From Magnetospirillum sp. XM-1 (GTDB lineage Bacteria > Pseudomonadota > Alphaproteobacteria > Rhodospirillales > Magnetospirillaceae): 64,000 bases of DNA. Numbering within the stretch: position 1 is the stretch's first letter; each line of letters begins with the position of its first letter. The position numbers were made by a program, and so were the translations under genes. Below, one piece after another: positions 33,434 through 43,553 of this stretch. A model generated the notes under the pieces. That model ran no database searches. It was not told where the DNA came from and worked only from the letters and a program-made list of their open reading frames with translations. The stretch spans positions 2,818,001-2,882,000 of the forward strand of contig NZ_LN997848.1 in the NCBI RefSeq assembly GCF_001511835.1, given 5' to 3'.

Positions 33434-34951
33434 TCAGAAGCCCGGCTCTTCGTAATGGTCGGAGGCGGCCAGATTGCCGAATTTGGTGAACTCGCCGTGG
33501 AAGGCGAGGCGCACGGTGCCGACGGGGCCGTGACGCTGCTTGGCGATGATCACCTCGGCGGTGTTGTAGACCTCTTCGCAGCGCTGCATCCACTTGGCGT
33601 GGCGCTCGTTGAACTTTTCCTGGGATTCCTCGGGCCGCTGGCCGGGTTCGGCGCGTTCCAGGTAGTACTGTTCGCGGAACACGAACATCACCACGTCGGC
33701 GTCCTGTTCGATGGAGCCGGATTCGCGCAGGTCGGCCAGCTGGGGCCGCTTGTCCTCGCGCTGCTCGACGGCGCGCGACAGCTGGGACAGTGCGATCACC
33801 GGCACCGACAGCTCCTTGGCCAGCGCCTTCAGGCCGCGGGTGATCTCCGAGACTTCCTGCACGCGGTTCTCGGACGACGAGGACGAGCCGCGCAGCAGTT
33901 GCAGGTAGTCGATGACGATCAGGCCCAGGCCGTGCTGGCGCTGCAGCCGCCGCGCCCTTGTGCGCACCGCCGAGATGGACAGCGCCGGGGTGTCGTCGAT
34001 GAACAGCGGCAGGCGGTGCAGGTTCTGGGCGGCCACCACCAGGCGCTCGAACTCCTCGTTGGACATCTCGCCCTGGCGGATCTTGTGGCTGTTGATCTCC
34101 GCCTGCTCGGCCAGGATACGGGCCGCCAGCTGCTCCGACGACATTTCCAGCGAGAAGAAGGCGGTGATGGCGCCGTCCACGCCCTTCTTGCGCCCCAGCG
34201 CGTCCACCTCTTCCTTGTAGGCGTAGGCGGCGTTGAAGGCGATGTTGGTGGCCAGTGCGGTCTTGCCCATGGAGGGGCGCCCGGCCAGGATGATCAGGTC
34301 GGAATCATGCAGGCCGCCCAGCTTGCCGTCCATGTCGATCAGGCCGGTGGGCACGCCCGACAGCTTGCCCTGGCGCTTGTGGGCGGCCTCGGCGTTGGCG
34401 ATGGCGCCCACCAGGACGGTCTTGAAATCCTCGAATCCGCCCTCGGTCTGGCCGGTGGTGGCCAGGTCGTACAGCTTGGCCTCGGCCTTGCCGATCTGAT
34501 CCATGGCGGGGGTGTCTAGGTCGGCGGAAAAGGCGTCGTTGACCATGTCCTCGCCCATGCCGATCAGCGAGCGGCGCAGGTGCAGGTCGAAGATCAGCTT
34601 GCCGTAATCCTCGGCGTTGATCACCGAGACCACGGCGTTGGCCAGCTGGGCCAGGTAATTGGTGCCGCCGATCTCGGCCAGGCCGCCGTCGTTCTCGAAA
34701 TAGGTCTTCAGCGTCACCGGGTTGGCCATCTGGCCGCGCTCGATCAGCTTGCCGCAGGTGGCGAAGATGCGCCCATGCACCGGGTCGGCGAAGTGCTCGG
34801 GCTTGAGGAATTCCGAGACCCGCTCATAGGCGCGGTTGGACAGCAGGATGGCGCCCAGCAGGGCCTGCTCCGCCTCGTAATTGTGGGGCGGAACGCGAAA
34901 GCCGATTCCCTCGGCGGGGGCGGCGGGATGGTCGGGGGGAAAGGAGTTCAT
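33434..34951 (-). CDS. dnaB: Replicative DNA helicase
   Basis: 505 residues. The N-terminal collar domain (NYEAEQALLGAILL) and the RecA-like domain with Walker A AGRPSMGKTALA (about 227-238), GLIVIDYLQLL and the VIALSQLSR segment are intact. DnaB is the hexameric fork helicase of the chromosome. No intein is present. It follows the ribosomal genes with a terminator in between. Confidence 0.96.
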   Translation of the reverse strand: MNSFPPDHPAAPAEGIGFRVPPHNYEAEQALLGAILLSNRAYERVSEFLKPEHFADPVHGRIFATCGKLIERGQMANPVTLKTYFENDGGLAEIGGTNYLAQLANAVVSVINAEDYGKLIFDLHLRRSLIGMGEDMVNDAFSADLDTPAMDQIGKAEAKLYDLATTGQTEGGFEDFKTVLVGAIANAEAAHKRQGKLSGVPTGLIDMDGKLGGLHDSDLIILAGRPSMGKTALATNIAFNAAYAYKEEVDALGRKKGVDGAITAFFSLEMSSEQLAARILAEQAEINSHKIRQGEMSNEEFERLVVAAQNLHRLPLFIDDTPALSISAVRTRARRLQRQHGLGLIVIDYLQLLRGSSSSSENRVQEVSEITRGLKALAKELSVPVIALSQLSRAVEQREDKRPQLADLRESGSIEQDADVVMFVFREQYYLERAEPGQRPEESQEKFNERHAKWMQRCEEVYNTAEVIIAKQRHGPVGTVRLAFHGEFTKFGNLAASDHYEEPGF

Positions 34952-35023
34952 GACCCGGCCATGTTAGCAGATGCGCTCGGCCCGCGCGGGCTTATCCGCC
35001 TGTGGATAAGGTGGATAACGGGG

Positions 35024-35063
35024 AAAAGAAAACGGCGGCCGGACCGAAACGTCCGACCGCCGT
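35024..35063 (-). terminator. Intrinsic terminator of the rpsF-rplI operon
   Basis: On the minus strand ACGGCGGTCGGAC (35063-35051) pairs with GTCCGGCCGCCGT (35044-35032) across six bases and is followed by TTTCTTTTC. It comes 24 nt after the rplI stop and before dnaB. Confidence 0.85.
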
Positions 35064-35086
35064 CTTTTCGAAGGATGCCGGGGCGA

Positions 35087-35644
35087 TTAGGCCTCGGTGG
35101 CTTCCTCGGCGACCTCGGCGACGGCCTCTTCCTCGGCCGGAGCCTCGGCTTCCTCAGCCTCGGCGGCGGCGGCGGCAGCGGCGGCGCGCTCGGCCTCCTC
35201 GGCGGAGCGGGCGACGTTGATGGTCACCGTCACCGACACTTCCGGATGCAGCGAGATACGCACGCCGTAGGAGCCCAGGGTCTTGATCGGCTGGTCCAGG
35301 TTGACCATGCGGCGCTCGATGGTGAAGCCGGCGGCCTTCACCGCGTCGGCCACGTCCTTGCCAGACACCGAGCCGTAGAGCATGCCGCTCTCGCCCGCCT
35401 GACGGACCATCAGCACCGACAGGCCGGCCATCTTGTCGGCCACGGCCTGGGCCTCGTCACGACGCTTGAGGTTCAGGGCCTCGAGCTGGACGCGCTGCTT
35501 CTCGAAGAAGGCCAGATTGTCCTTGGAGGCGCGCAGCGCCTTCTTCTGGGGCAGCAGAAAATTGCGGGCGAAGCCGGGCTTGACGTTGACCACGTCGCCC
35601 ATCTGGCCCAGCTTCTCGATTCGCTCGAGCAGAATGACTTCCAT
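35087..35644 (-). CDS. rplI: Ribosomal protein bL9
   Basis: 185 residues. [32 protein letters not shown] (in part) is the L9 N-terminal signature; a long linker helix and the C-terminal rRNA-binding domain follow. The last 35 residues are an Ala/Glu tail, longer than in E. coli but usual in alphaproteobacteria. GGAGG lies in the end of the preceding DUF2232 gene, one base before the stop-start junction. Confidence 0.95.
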   Translation of the reverse strand: MEVILLERIEKLGQMGDVVNVKPGFARNFLLPQKKALRASKDNLAFFEKQRVQLEALNLKRRDEAQAVADKMAGLSVLMVRQAGESGMLYGSVSGKDVADAVKAAGFTIERRMVNLDQPIKTLGSYGVRISLHPEVSVTVTINVARSAEEAERAAAAAAAAEAEEAEAPAEEEAVAEVAEEATEA

Positions 35645-35645
35645 C

Positions 35646-36599
35646 TTATTCCTCCTTGCCGCCGCCGCTTGACTCGGCGCGGCGGAATCTCGTCATGAAC
35701 CTCACCAGTCCCAGGCCGGCCACGGGTATGAACGCCCAAGCCGAGGCCAGGAACAGGCCTCCGTACATCGCCGCGAGATACATCCTCGCGTTAGGCCGGC
35801 CAGCGGCCCATCCGTGAACCGTCGCAAGCCCCAGAAGGGCGAACGGTATCAGCGTCACCACCACCGCGCTGCGGGCCACATAGCCAAGGTCGCCCTCGGC
35901 CAGCCCCCCGGTTGCCGCCGCGGTCGCCAGCACCACTCCCAGCCACGTCGGAAGCTCGAGCTCCCGATAGGACGGGGTGGGCCGCCGGTTCCTGCCGAGC
36001 CGGACCAGGAACCCCTGGGCCGCCACGGCGTTCACCACCGCCATCACCAACCACGAACTGGCGACCATGGCCGGGAAGAACGGCACCCACCAGTCGGCGA
36101 CAGCCTTGCGCTGTTCGCTGGTGAGGTTGGGAGCCACCATTTCCAGGGTGCGGCCGATGGTGTCGGTCACCCAGAATTGCAGCCCGCCGCTCTCCACGCC
36201 GTCCGGTCGGTCCGGAACCAGAAACGCGCCGATCACGATCAGCGCCAACCCGATTCCGGTCAGCCAGCCCAGCACCAGGCCCGGCGGATACCATTCGACG
36301 CTGTTGTCGGCGTTGCTCCGCCACAACAGCGCCCGATGGACCACCACCAGGCTCGGCAGCAAGACCACCACGGCGAAGGGCAGGGGGGCGAACCCACCCG
36401 CCGTCAACGCCACGGCGGCCATCGCGGCCAGACCCGCCACCAAGGCCGCTCTGTTTCCTAAGAACAACCCCACCATCATCAGAGGCAGGGGAGCCAGATA
36501 GGAGAGCAGCATCCCGGCGGCAAAGCCTTTTGCCAGCGACAGGAACAGGAGTGAAGACACCAATCCTGCCGCCAGCGGAACGCCAAACGACCCGGTCAC
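35646..36599 (-). CDS. DUF2232 family membrane protein
   Basis: 317 residues with about eight hydrophobic segments. Its position between rpsR and rplI and its topology fit the DUF2232/YybS-like proteins found there in Rhodospirillales and Rhizobiales. The loop [31 protein letters not shown] (in part) before [14 protein letters not shown] is a recognisable segment. The function is unknown; a role in membrane protein or sporulation-like processes has been proposed only for distant relatives. Confidence 0.8.
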   Translation of the reverse strand: MTGSFGVPLAAGLVSSLLFLSLAKGFAAGMLLSYLAPLPLMMVGLFLGNRAALVAGLAAMAAVALTAGGFAPLPFAVVVLLPSLVVVHRALLWRSNADNSVEWYPPGLVLGWLTGIGLALIVIGAFLVPDRPDGVESGGLQFWVTDTIGRTLEMVAPNLTSEQRKAVADWWVPFFPAMVASSWLVMAVVNAVAAQGFLVRLGRNRRPTPSYRELELPTWLGVVLATAAATGGLAEGDLGYVARSAVVVTLIPFALLGLATVHGWAAGRPNARMYLAAMYGGLFLASAWAFIPVAGLGLVRFMTRFRRAESSGGGKEE

Positions 36600-36621
36600 G
36601 GCGACCTGGCCGAACCTAAAC

Positions 36622-36894
36622 TCACTTCACCACGTAGGGCAGCAGGCCCAGGAAGCGGGCGCGCTTGATGGCCTGGGCCAGCTCACGCTGCTTCTTGGCA
36701 GACACCGCGGTGATGCGAGAGGGGACGATCTTGCCGCGCTCGGAGATGAACCGAGAGAGCAGCTTGATGTCCTTGTAATCGATCTTCGGCGCGCCCTCGC
36801 CCGAGAACGGGCAGGTCTTGCGGCGGCGGAAGAACGGACGACGGGGGGCGCCGCCAGCGGCGGGGCGGGGACGCTCGGTCTTGACCTCGGTCAT
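36622..36894 (-). CDS. rpsR: Ribosomal protein bS18
   Basis: 90 residues. [22 protein letters not shown] and [21 protein letters not shown] are the S18 core. The start shares one base with the rpsF stop (TAATG). It pairs with S6 on the 30S platform. Confidence 0.96.
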   Translation of the reverse strand: MTEVKTERPRPAAGGAPRRPFFRRRKTCPFSGEGAPKIDYKDIKLLSRFISERGKIVPSRITAVSAKKQRELAQAIKRARFLGLLPYVVK

Positions 36895-37328
36895 TATTCG
36901 CCTCCTTCCATACGGCGGGGTTCACGGTCGCGGCGCGGACGATCCTCGCGGTCGTCACGGCGGGGGCGGTCGTCGCCCTCGCCACGACGCGGACGGTCGT
37001 CGCGGGACTTGGACTGCATCATGGCCGACGGACCCTCTTCGAGTTCCTCGACGCGGATGGTCAGAGTGCGCAGCACGTCCTCATTGATCGACATCTGGCG
37101 CTCCATCTCCTTGACGGCGGCCGACGGCGCATCGATGTTCAGCAGGACGTAGTGGCCCTTGCGATTCTTCTTCACCCGGTAGGCGATGTTGCGCAGGCCC
37201 CAGTACTCCTTCTTGGAGACCGAGCCGCCGCCCTGGGTGATGATGTTGGAGAGTTCCTCGGTCAGGGTTTCCACCTGCGGGGTGGAAATATCCTGACGCG
37301 CGATGAACACGCATTCGTACAACGACAT
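36894..37328 (-). CDS. rpsF: Ribosomal protein bS6
   Basis: 144 residues. [15 protein letters not shown], the [25 protein letters not shown] strand pair (in part) and a basic Arg/Asp/Glu tail ([15 protein letters not shown]) usual for alphaproteobacterial S6. First gene of the rpsF-rpsR-DUF2232-rplI operon; AAGGGG precedes the ATG by about nine bases. Confidence 0.96.
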   Translation of the reverse strand: MSLYECVFIARQDISTPQVETLTEELSNIITQGGGSVSKKEYWGLRNIAYRVKKNRKGHYVLLNIDAPSAAVKEMERQMSINEDVLRTLTIRVEELEEGPSAMMQSKSRDDRPRRGEGDDRPRRDDREDRPRRDREPRRMEGGE

Positions 37329-37480
37329 TGTAAAAACCCCTTACGGCTTTTCTCTTCCCATATCGTCCCCAATGGACGAACAGGCATAGCCGACAGCCCC
37401 TTTCGGGATGCCGGCAAGGGTTGGAAGGGGCGCACTATACACAAATCGAATCCGGATGCAAGCGCGCGAAGGGCTGCGGC

Positions 37481-39646
37481 TCAGGCCGGCTGCAGCGCCA
37501 CGCCCGACGGCGCCTGTTCGGCCTCGGCTTGCCGGGGCGGCGCCGAGGGGGCGGAGGCGGCGCGGGCCTGCGGCCCCAGGCGGGGCTCGTGGCGGCGGTC
37601 CACCTCGGGGGCGGCGGTGCGCACCACCCGGTTCAGCACCTGGCCCAGTTCGCCCACCTGGGTCGCCATGCCGGCCAGCAGCGAGGTGACGGCGCTGGCT
37701 TCCGCGCCGCTGCGCCGCGCCTCGTCGGCCACCAGGATGATGCGCTCGGTGACTTCGCGCGCCGCTTCGGCCGACTGGGTGACGTTGCGGGCGATCTCCT
37801 TGGTGGCGGCGTCCTGTTCCTCGACGGCGGCGGCCACCGAGCCGGCGATGGATTCCACCTTGCGGATCACCGCCACCGTGGCGGCGATGGCCTCGCCCAC
37901 ATGGGCGGCCATGGTCTTCAGCTCCTCGATACGGGTGGCGATCTCCTCGGTCTGGCCGCCGGTCTGGTCGGCCAGGCGCTTGACCTCGGACGCCACCACG
38001 GCGAAGCCCTTGCCCGCCTCGCCGGCCCGGGCCGATTCGATGGTGGCGTTGAGCGCCAGCAGCCGGGTCTGGCCGGCGATGGCGGCGATCATCGCCACCA
38101 CCTCGTCGATGCGGGCGACGGAGGCGAGCAGGGTGCCCACCGTCTGGTCGGCGTCGCCGGCCGCCACCACCGCCTCGCCCACCAGGGTGGACGACGATGA
38201 CACCTGGGCCGATATCTCGCGGATGGAGGAGGTCAGCTCCTCGGCGGCGCCGGCCACGGTCTGGGCGTTGGACAGGCTTTGCTCGGCGGCGGCGGCCACG
38301 CGTTGGGAGTTGTCTTCCACCCTCAGCGCCGACGCGGCCATTTCCTCGGCGGCCCCGACCGCCTGCCGGCTGCCGTCCTCGACCTTGGCGACCACCTGTC
38401 CCGTCTCGGTCTCGATGGTTTCGGCCATGGCCTGCAGCGCGGCGCGGCGTTCGGCCTCGGCCTGGTCGCGCAGGCGTTCCTGTTCGGCCTCCATGCGGGC
38501 CACGGCGATGGCGTTGTCCTTGAACACCACGACGGCGCGGGCCATGGCGCCGATCTCGTCCCGGCGTTCGCCGCCCTCCACCTCGACGCCGAGGTCGCGA
38601 TCGGCCAGGCGCAGCATAGCGCCGGTCAGGTTCGCCACCGGACGGGTGATGGAGCGGGTCAGCGTCACCACCACCAGGGCGCCGGCCACCAGGGCGAGGA
38701 CCAGGGCGGCGGTGATGGCGGAAGCGGAGCGGGCCGCTTCCGAGCGGATGGCTTTGATGCCCGAACTGAGGTCGGCGGCCAGGGAATCCTCCACCCCCTT
38801 CATCAGGTCGATGCGCCGGGTGGCGGCGGCGAACCAGCGCTCGGAGCTCAATTCGCCGGCATTGGCGTCCAGAAGCTGCTTGCGGAAGGCGGCGAATTCG
38901 GCGGAGGCCGGAGTCTCCAGCACCGTCTGCAGGGCGCGGCGCTGCGACGGCGTGGCGCGGACCGCGTAGGCCCGCACATGGGTGTCCTGTACGGCGGCCA
39001 GGGCGGCGATGCGCTGGCGCACGGCCTCGTCCATCCCCACGGCAAGGCCGCTGGCCCCGGTGGCGCGTTCGATGCCGGCGCTTTCCTTGGCGCGCATCAG
39101 TTCCAGGTAGGCGGCGATCAGGTTGCCGGTTTCCTGGTCGGTTTCGGTGGCGGTCAGCTTTTCCGCCACGCCCAGCAGGGATTCGATCAGCACCGAATAA
39201 CGGGAAACGGTCTGGGGGCCGGTGACCTCCAGGCGCTCCACCCCGGTGCGCAGCGCGGTCAGCCCGGCCAGCTCGCGCCCGGCCTTGTCGATGCTCCAGG
39301 CCAGTTCCTCGCCGATGCCGCCGCCCAATCCGGCCATGGCGGCGGACAGGGTCTTGAGGCGGGGATTGGTGCCTTCAAGCTGCTTGGTCCGTTCGGCCCC
39401 CATGCGGGCGCCCTTGGACGCGGCGAAGGCGGAGGACAGGCCGCGTTCCTTCTGCAGTTCATGGACCGCCGCGCCGATTTCCATGGTCAGTCCCGCCAGA
39501 CGCCCGGTGCGCTCGGCCTTTTCCATTTCGCGGAACTTGGCCATGTCGATGACCGTGGCGGAAATCACCGCCGCCAGGGCCGGAAGCAGGATGGCCAGCC
39601 ACACGCGTTGGCCGATCTTCAGATTGGACATCATTGCCGCGATCAT
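37481..39646 (-). CDS. Methyl-accepting chemotaxis protein with nitrate/nitrite-sensing (NIT) domain
   Basis: 721 residues from ATG 39646 (GGGGGAG upstream). A membrane helix near the N-terminus ([19 protein letters not shown]), a periplasmic NIT domain with [18 protein letters not shown] (about 60-77), a second helix near residue 325 ([21 protein letters not shown]), HAMP, and the signalling hairpin with the [20 protein letters not shown] tip. It likely senses nitrate or nitrite and signals to CheA. The C-terminal tail is Ala/Pro-rich and has no CheR pentapeptide. Confidence 0.9.
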   Translation of the reverse strand: MIAAMMSNLKIGQRVWLAILLPALAAVISATVIDMAKFREMEKAERTGRLAGLTMEIGAAVHELQKERGLSSAFAASKGARMGAERTKQLEGTNPRLKTLSAAMAGLGGGIGEELAWSIDKAGRELAGLTALRTGVERLEVTGPQTVSRYSVLIESLLGVAEKLTATETDQETGNLIAAYLELMRAKESAGIERATGASGLAVGMDEAVRQRIAALAAVQDTHVRAYAVRATPSQRRALQTVLETPASAEFAAFRKQLLDANAGELSSERWFAAATRRIDLMKGVEDSLAADLSSGIKAIRSEAARSASAITAALVLALVAGALVVVTLTRSITRPVANLTGAMLRLADRDLGVEVEGGERRDEIGAMARAVVVFKDNAIAVARMEAEQERLRDQAEAERRAALQAMAETIETETGQVVAKVEDGSRQAVGAAEEMAASALRVEDNSQRVAAAAEQSLSNAQTVAGAAEELTSSIREISAQVSSSSTLVGEAVVAAGDADQTVGTLLASVARIDEVVAMIAAIAGQTRLLALNATIESARAGEAGKGFAVVASEVKRLADQTGGQTEEIATRIEELKTMAAHVGEAIAATVAVIRKVESIAGSVAAAVEEQDAATKEIARNVTQSAEAAREVTERIILVADEARRSGAEASAVTSLLAGMATQVGELGQVLNRVVRTAAPEVDRRHEPRLGPQARAASAPSAPPRQAEAEQAPSGVALQPA

Positions 39647-39944
39647 GGCGTCTCCCCCCGCTGGATTGAGCCTTTCGGGCAAGCCTCCCTGCCGCCCGTC
39701 GGCCGTCGCAAGATCCGTCCGCGCACCCCCGTAATGGGCGAGAAACCCACATGATGGGGAGCGGGGCGGAGAATATCACCGCCAATAGGGGTATGGAAAT
39801 ATCCCCTTTGTTTATGGGGGGCTTGCCTTGCATCAATCCGCCGCCGAGCCCGCCCTGGCCTCGTCCTTTTCCACGGATCGCTTGACAGGCGGCGGCGTCT
39901 CGCCTTTCTTCTCGCCCACCAATTCGCCTCGAGGGAGTGTCTCC

Positions 39945-40886
39945 ATGACCCGCGCGTTCGTCTTTCCCGGCCAGGGATCCCAGGCTGTCGGCATGGGCCG
40001 CGAACTGGCCGAAGCCTTTCCGGTGGCCCGCCAGCTGTTCCAGGAAGTGGACGACGCCCTGTCGCAGAAGCTCACCACTCTGATGTTCGAGGGGCCCGAG
40101 GATCAGCTGACGCTGACCGAGAACGCCCAGCCCGCCCTGATGGCGGTGTCCATGGCCGTGGTCCGGGTGCTGGAATCCGAGGGCAAGCTCGACCTCGCCA
40201 AGGCCGCCACCTTCGTGGCCGGTCATAGCCTGGGCGAGTATTCCGCCCTGGCCGCCGCCGGCACCTTTACGGTGGCCGACACCGCGCGGCTCTTGAAGGT
40301 CCGCGGCCAGGCCATGCAGAAGGCCGTGCCGGTGGGCGTGGGCGCCATGGCCGCCCTGCTGGGCTCCGAGCTGGAGCAGGCGCGTGAGATCGCCGCCCTG
40401 GCCGCCGAAGGCGAAGTCTGCGAGGCCGCCAACGACAACGGCGGCTCGCAGGTGGTGCTGTCCGGGCACAAGGGCGCCGTGGACCGCGCCATCAAGATCG
40501 CCGCCGAGAAGGGCATCAAGCGCGCCATTCCGCTGCCCGTGTCCGCCCCCTTCCATTGCGCCCTGATGCAGCCCGCCGCCGACGCCATGGCCGAGGCCCT
40601 GGCCAAGGTCGGCATGCAGGCCCCCAAGGTCGCCCTGGTGGCCAACGTCACCGCGTCGAAGGTCACCGACCCGGCCGCCATCCGCGACCTGCTGGTCCGC
40701 CAGGTGACCGGCACGGTGCGCTGGCGCGAAAGCGTGCTGTTCATGAAGGCCGAGGGCGTGACCTCGCTGGTGGAGCTGGGCTCCGGCAAGGTGCTGGGCG
40801 GCCTGGCCAAGCGCATCGACAAGGAACTGTCCGGCTCCTCGGTGGGCACGCCCGCCGACATCGAAGCCTTCCTGAAGAGCCTTTGA
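39945..40886 (+). CDS. fabD: Malonyl-CoA:ACP transacylase
   Basis: 313 residues from ATG 39945 (GAGGGAG nine bases upstream). FVFPGQGSQAVGMG (4-17), the nucleophile elbow AGHSLGEYSAL (about 90) and the catalytic His in PVSAPFHCALM. It loads malonate on ACP for fatty-acid elongation. First of the fab cluster. A longer upstream frame to 39828 lacks family similarity. Confidence 0.96.
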   Translation: MTRAFVFPGQGSQAVGMGRELAEAFPVARQLFQEVDDALSQKLTTLMFEGPEDQLTLTENAQPALMAVSMAVVRVLESEGKLDLAKAATFVAGHSLGEYSALAAAGTFTVADTARLLKVRGQAMQKAVPVGVGAMAALLGSELEQAREIAALAAEGEVCEAANDNGGSQVVLSGHKGAVDRAIKIAAEKGIKRAIPLPVSAPFHCALMQPAADAMAEALAKVGMQAPKVALVANVTASKVTDPAAIRDLLVRQVTGTVRWRESVLFMKAEGVTSLVELGSGKVLGGLAKRIDKELSGSSVGTPADIEAFLKSL

Positions 40887-41014
40887 TCATTGTCCCTCAA
40901 TCGCCGGGCGCGCGCCTCCGCGCGCTTGGCTCCCGCGCCATAAGGCGTGCCGGGCCTTGCCCGCAACTCCGACCCAACGAAGACGTTGGGTCGTCGAAAT
41001 AGGGAGAGAGCTTG

Positions 41015-41752
41015 ATGTTCGATCTTAGCGGCAAGACCGCCCTGGTGACCGGCGCCTCGGGCGGCATCGGCGGCGCCATCGCTCGTGCCCTGCATGCCCG
41101 TGGCGCCGTCGTCGGCCTGCACGGCACAAGGCGCGAGGCGCTCGACGCCCTGGCCGCCGAACTGGGCGAGCGCGTCCACGTCCTGCCCGCCAACCTGTCG
41201 GACGCGGCGGCCGTCGAGCAGCTGGCCAAGGACGCCGAGGCGGCCATGGGCTCCATCGACATCCTGGTCAACAACGCCGGCCTGACCAAGGACGGCCTGG
41301 TGCTGCGCATGAAGGACGAGGACTGGCAGACGGTGATCGACGTCAATCTCACCGCCGCCTTCCGCCTGAGCCGCGCCGCCGTCAAGGGCCAGATGAAGCG
41401 CCGCTGGGGCCGCATCGTCAACATCACCTCCATCGTCGGCGTCACCGGCAATCCGGGGCAGGTCAACTACGCCGCCTCCAAGGCCGGCATGATCGGCATG
41501 AGCAAGGCGCTGGCCCAGGAAGTGGCCAGCCGCAACATCACCGTGAACTGCGTGGCGCCGGGCTTCATCTCCTCCGCCATGACCGACGTGCTGTCGGACG
41601 AGCAGAAGGCCAAGCTTAACGCCGGCATTCCCGCCGGACGCATGGGCACCTCGGAAGAGATCGCGGCGGCCGTGGTCTATCTGGCTTCCGCCGAGGCCGC
41701 CTACGTGACGGGCCAGACCCTGCACGTCAACGGCGGCATGGCGATGATCTAG
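41015..41752 (+). CDS. fabG: 3-oxoacyl-ACP reductase
   Basis: 245 residues from ATG 41015 (GGGAGAGAG upstream). TGASGGIGGAIARAL is the NADPH loop, NNAGLTKDGL the second motif, and Ser/Tyr/Lys lie in NITSIVGVTGNPGQVNYAASK. Reduces 3-ketoacyl-ACP. The 128-nt gap from fabD contains a hairpin (40973-40992) but no gene. Confidence 0.96.
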   Translation: MFDLSGKTALVTGASGGIGGAIARALHARGAVVGLHGTRREALDALAAELGERVHVLPANLSDAAAVEQLAKDAEAAMGSIDILVNNAGLTKDGLVLRMKDEDWQTVIDVNLTAAFRLSRAAVKGQMKRRWGRIVNITSIVGVTGNPGQVNYAASKAGMIGMSKALAQEVASRNITVNCVAPGFISSAMTDVLSDEQKAKLNAGIPAGRMGTSEEIAAAVVYLASAEAAYVTGQTLHVNGGMAMI

Positions 41753-41754
41753 GC

Positions 41755-41776
41755 ATTCCGACAAAGGTGTCGGAAT
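41755..41776 (+). terminator. Hairpin after fabG (possible attenuator)
   Basis: ATTCCGACA (41755-41763) and TGTCGGAAT (41768-41776) pair across AAGG just after the fabG stop. No T-run follows, so partial termination or RNA processing before acpP is more likely than full stop. Confidence 0.45.
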
Positions 41777-41904
41777 TAGGGCCGCCGATGCTGGCAATGG
41801 CAAAAAAAGTATGGTACAGACGGGCACTTTCCGCCTGTCGGGGCCTGAGCGCCGAGGCGCGTTAAACAGTTTTCCCATAGACGAGACTTTTCGAGGATTC
41901 GCAA

Positions 41905-42138
41905 ATGAGTGACGTGGCTGAACGGGTTAAGAAGATCGTCGTCGAGCATCTGGGCGTCGAAGAGGCCAAGGTGACCGAGAACGCCTCCTTCATCGATGAC
42001 CTGGGCGCCGACAGCCTCGACACCGTCGAGCTGGTGATGGCCTTCGAAGAAGAATTCTCCGTCGAGATCCCCGATGACGCCGCCGAGAAGATTCTCACGG
42101 TGAAGGACGCCATCGATTTCATCACGGCGAATTCCTAA
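41905..42138 (+). CDS. acpP: Acyl carrier protein
   Basis: 77 residues, acidic. The phosphopantetheine Ser is in [12 protein letters not shown] (about residue 37). Carries growing fatty-acyl chains between the Fab enzymes. Its own leader of about 150 nt follows the fabG hairpin, in line with the high and separate expression usual for ACP. Confidence 0.97.
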   Translation: MSDVAERVKKIVVEHLGVEEAKVTENASFIDDLGADSLDTVELVMAFEEEFSVEIPDDAAEKILTVKDAIDFITANS

Positions 42139-42219
42139 GTGATATAAGGACGCCGGGCCGCATGGCGCGGTCCGGCGTCCAGTCATCTGTCCCATACACT
42201 TTCCGAAAGCCAGGGTTCC

Positions 42220-43473
42220 ATGAGACGTGTTGTCGTCACCGGCCTCGGCCTGACCACTCCGCTCGGCAATGGTGTCAAGGTCAACTGGGAGCGTCTGATC
42301 GCCGCCCAGTCCGGCATCCGCCGCATCGATGCCTTCGATGTTTCCGATCTCGCCGCCCAGATCGCCGGTGTCATTCCGCGCGGTACCAATCCGGGCGAGC
42401 TTGATCTCGATGCCGTCGTTCCCGCCAAGGACCGGCGCCGCATGGACGATTTCATCGTCTATGGCCTGGCCGCCGCCGCCGAGGCCGTCGAGGATTCCGG
42501 CTGGAAGCCTTCCGACGCGGAATCGCTGGAACGTACCGGCGTGATGATCGGTTCGGGCATCGGCGGTCTGCCCAACATCGCCGACGGCGCCCTGACCCTG
42601 GAGAAATCCGGTCCGCGCCGCATCAGCCCCTTTTTCATCCCCGCCGCGCTGATCAACCTGGTCTCTGGCCATCTGTCGATCAAGTACGGCTTCAAGGGAC
42701 CGAACCACGCCGTGGTCACCGCCTGCGCCACCGGCGCGCACGCCATCGGCGACGCCGCCCGCATCATCCAGTTCGATGATGCCGACGTCATGGTGGCCGG
42801 CGGCGCCGAGGCCGCCATTCACCGCCTGGGCATCGCGGGTTTCGCCGCCGCCAAGGCGCTGTGCACCAGCTACAACGACCGCCCGACCGAGGCCTCGCGC
42901 CCCTGGGACCGCGACCGTGACGGCTTCGTCATGGGCGAGGGCGCCGGCGTCGTGGTGCTGGAGGAACTCGAGCACGCCAAGAAGCGCGGCGCCAAGATCT
43001 ATGGCGAGGTGATCGGCTACGGCATGTCCGGCGACGCCCATCACATCACCGCTCCCGCCGAAGACGGCAACGGCGCCGTGCGCGCCATGAAGGCCGCCAT
43101 CAAGCGGGCCGGCGTCAATGTCGAGGACATCGACTACGTCAACGCCCACGGTACCGCCACCATGGGCGACACCATCGAGCTGGGCGCGGTCAAGCAGGTG
43201 TTCGGCAGCCACGCCTACAAGCTCTCCATGTCGTCCACCAAGTCGGCCATCGGCCACCTGCTGGGCGCGGCGGGCGCGGTGGAAGCCATCTACTCGCTGC
43301 TGGCCATCCGCGATCAGGTCGCGCCGCCCACCCTCAACCTGCACAATCCGGACGAGGGCTGCGACCTCGACCTGGTGCCGTTGAAGGCCAAGGAGCGTAA
43401 GATCAAGGTGGCGCTGTCCAACTCGTTCGGGTTCGGCGGCACCAACGCCTCGCTGGTGCTGCGCGGCCTGTAA
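42220..43473 (+). CDS. fabF: 3-oxoacyl-ACP synthase II
   Basis: 417 residues. The Cys-His-His triad is present: Cys in VVTACATGAH (about 165), His in NAHGTATMGD (about 306) and His in KSAIGHLLGAAG (about 343). Elongates acyl-ACP with malonyl-ACP. A GC-rich hairpin (about 42149-42181) lies in the gap after acpP. Confidence 0.96.
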   Translation: MRRVVVTGLGLTTPLGNGVKVNWERLIAAQSGIRRIDAFDVSDLAAQIAGVIPRGTNPGELDLDAVVPAKDRRRMDDFIVYGLAAAAEAVEDSGWKPSDAESLERTGVMIGSGIGGLPNIADGALTLEKSGPRRISPFFIPAALINLVSGHLSIKYGFKGPNHAVVTACATGAHAIGDAARIIQFDDADVMVAGGAEAAIHRLGIAGFAAAKALCTSYNDRPTEASRPWDRDRDGFVMGEGAGVVVLEELEHAKKRGAKIYGEVIGYGMSGDAHHITAPAEDGNGAVRAMKAAIKRAGVNVEDIDYVNAHGTATMGDTIELGAVKQVFGSHAYKLSMSSTKSAIGHLLGAAGAVEAIYSLLAIRDQVAPPTLNLHNPDEGCDLDLVPLKAKERKIKVALSNSFGFGGTNASLVLRGL

Positions 43474-43501
43474 CCGGCGACGCAGAGCCGTTTTTCAAGG
43501 C

Positions 43502-43528
43502 AAGGCCCCCGCGCAATCGGGGGCCTTT
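43502..43528 (+). terminator. Intrinsic terminator after fabF
   Basis: AAGGCCCCC (43502-43510) pairs with GGGGGCCTT (43519-43527) around eight bases, followed by a short T stretch. It ends just before the mltG SD, so some read-through into mltG is likely. Confidence 0.65.
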
Positions 43529-43553
43529 GTCCTGTCCGGAGGAATGCGCGGAA

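Noticed and set aside
37152..38969. 605-codon plus-strand frame across rpsF and the NIT chemoreceptor
   Set aside because: Antisense to two clear genes; Ser/Ala/Arg-rich composition typical of a GC-rich shadow frame.
42149..42181. GC-rich hairpin between acpP and fabF as an intrinsic terminator
   Set aside because: No T-run follows and fabF is expected to be cotranscribed; probably an RNA-stability or partial-attenuation element.
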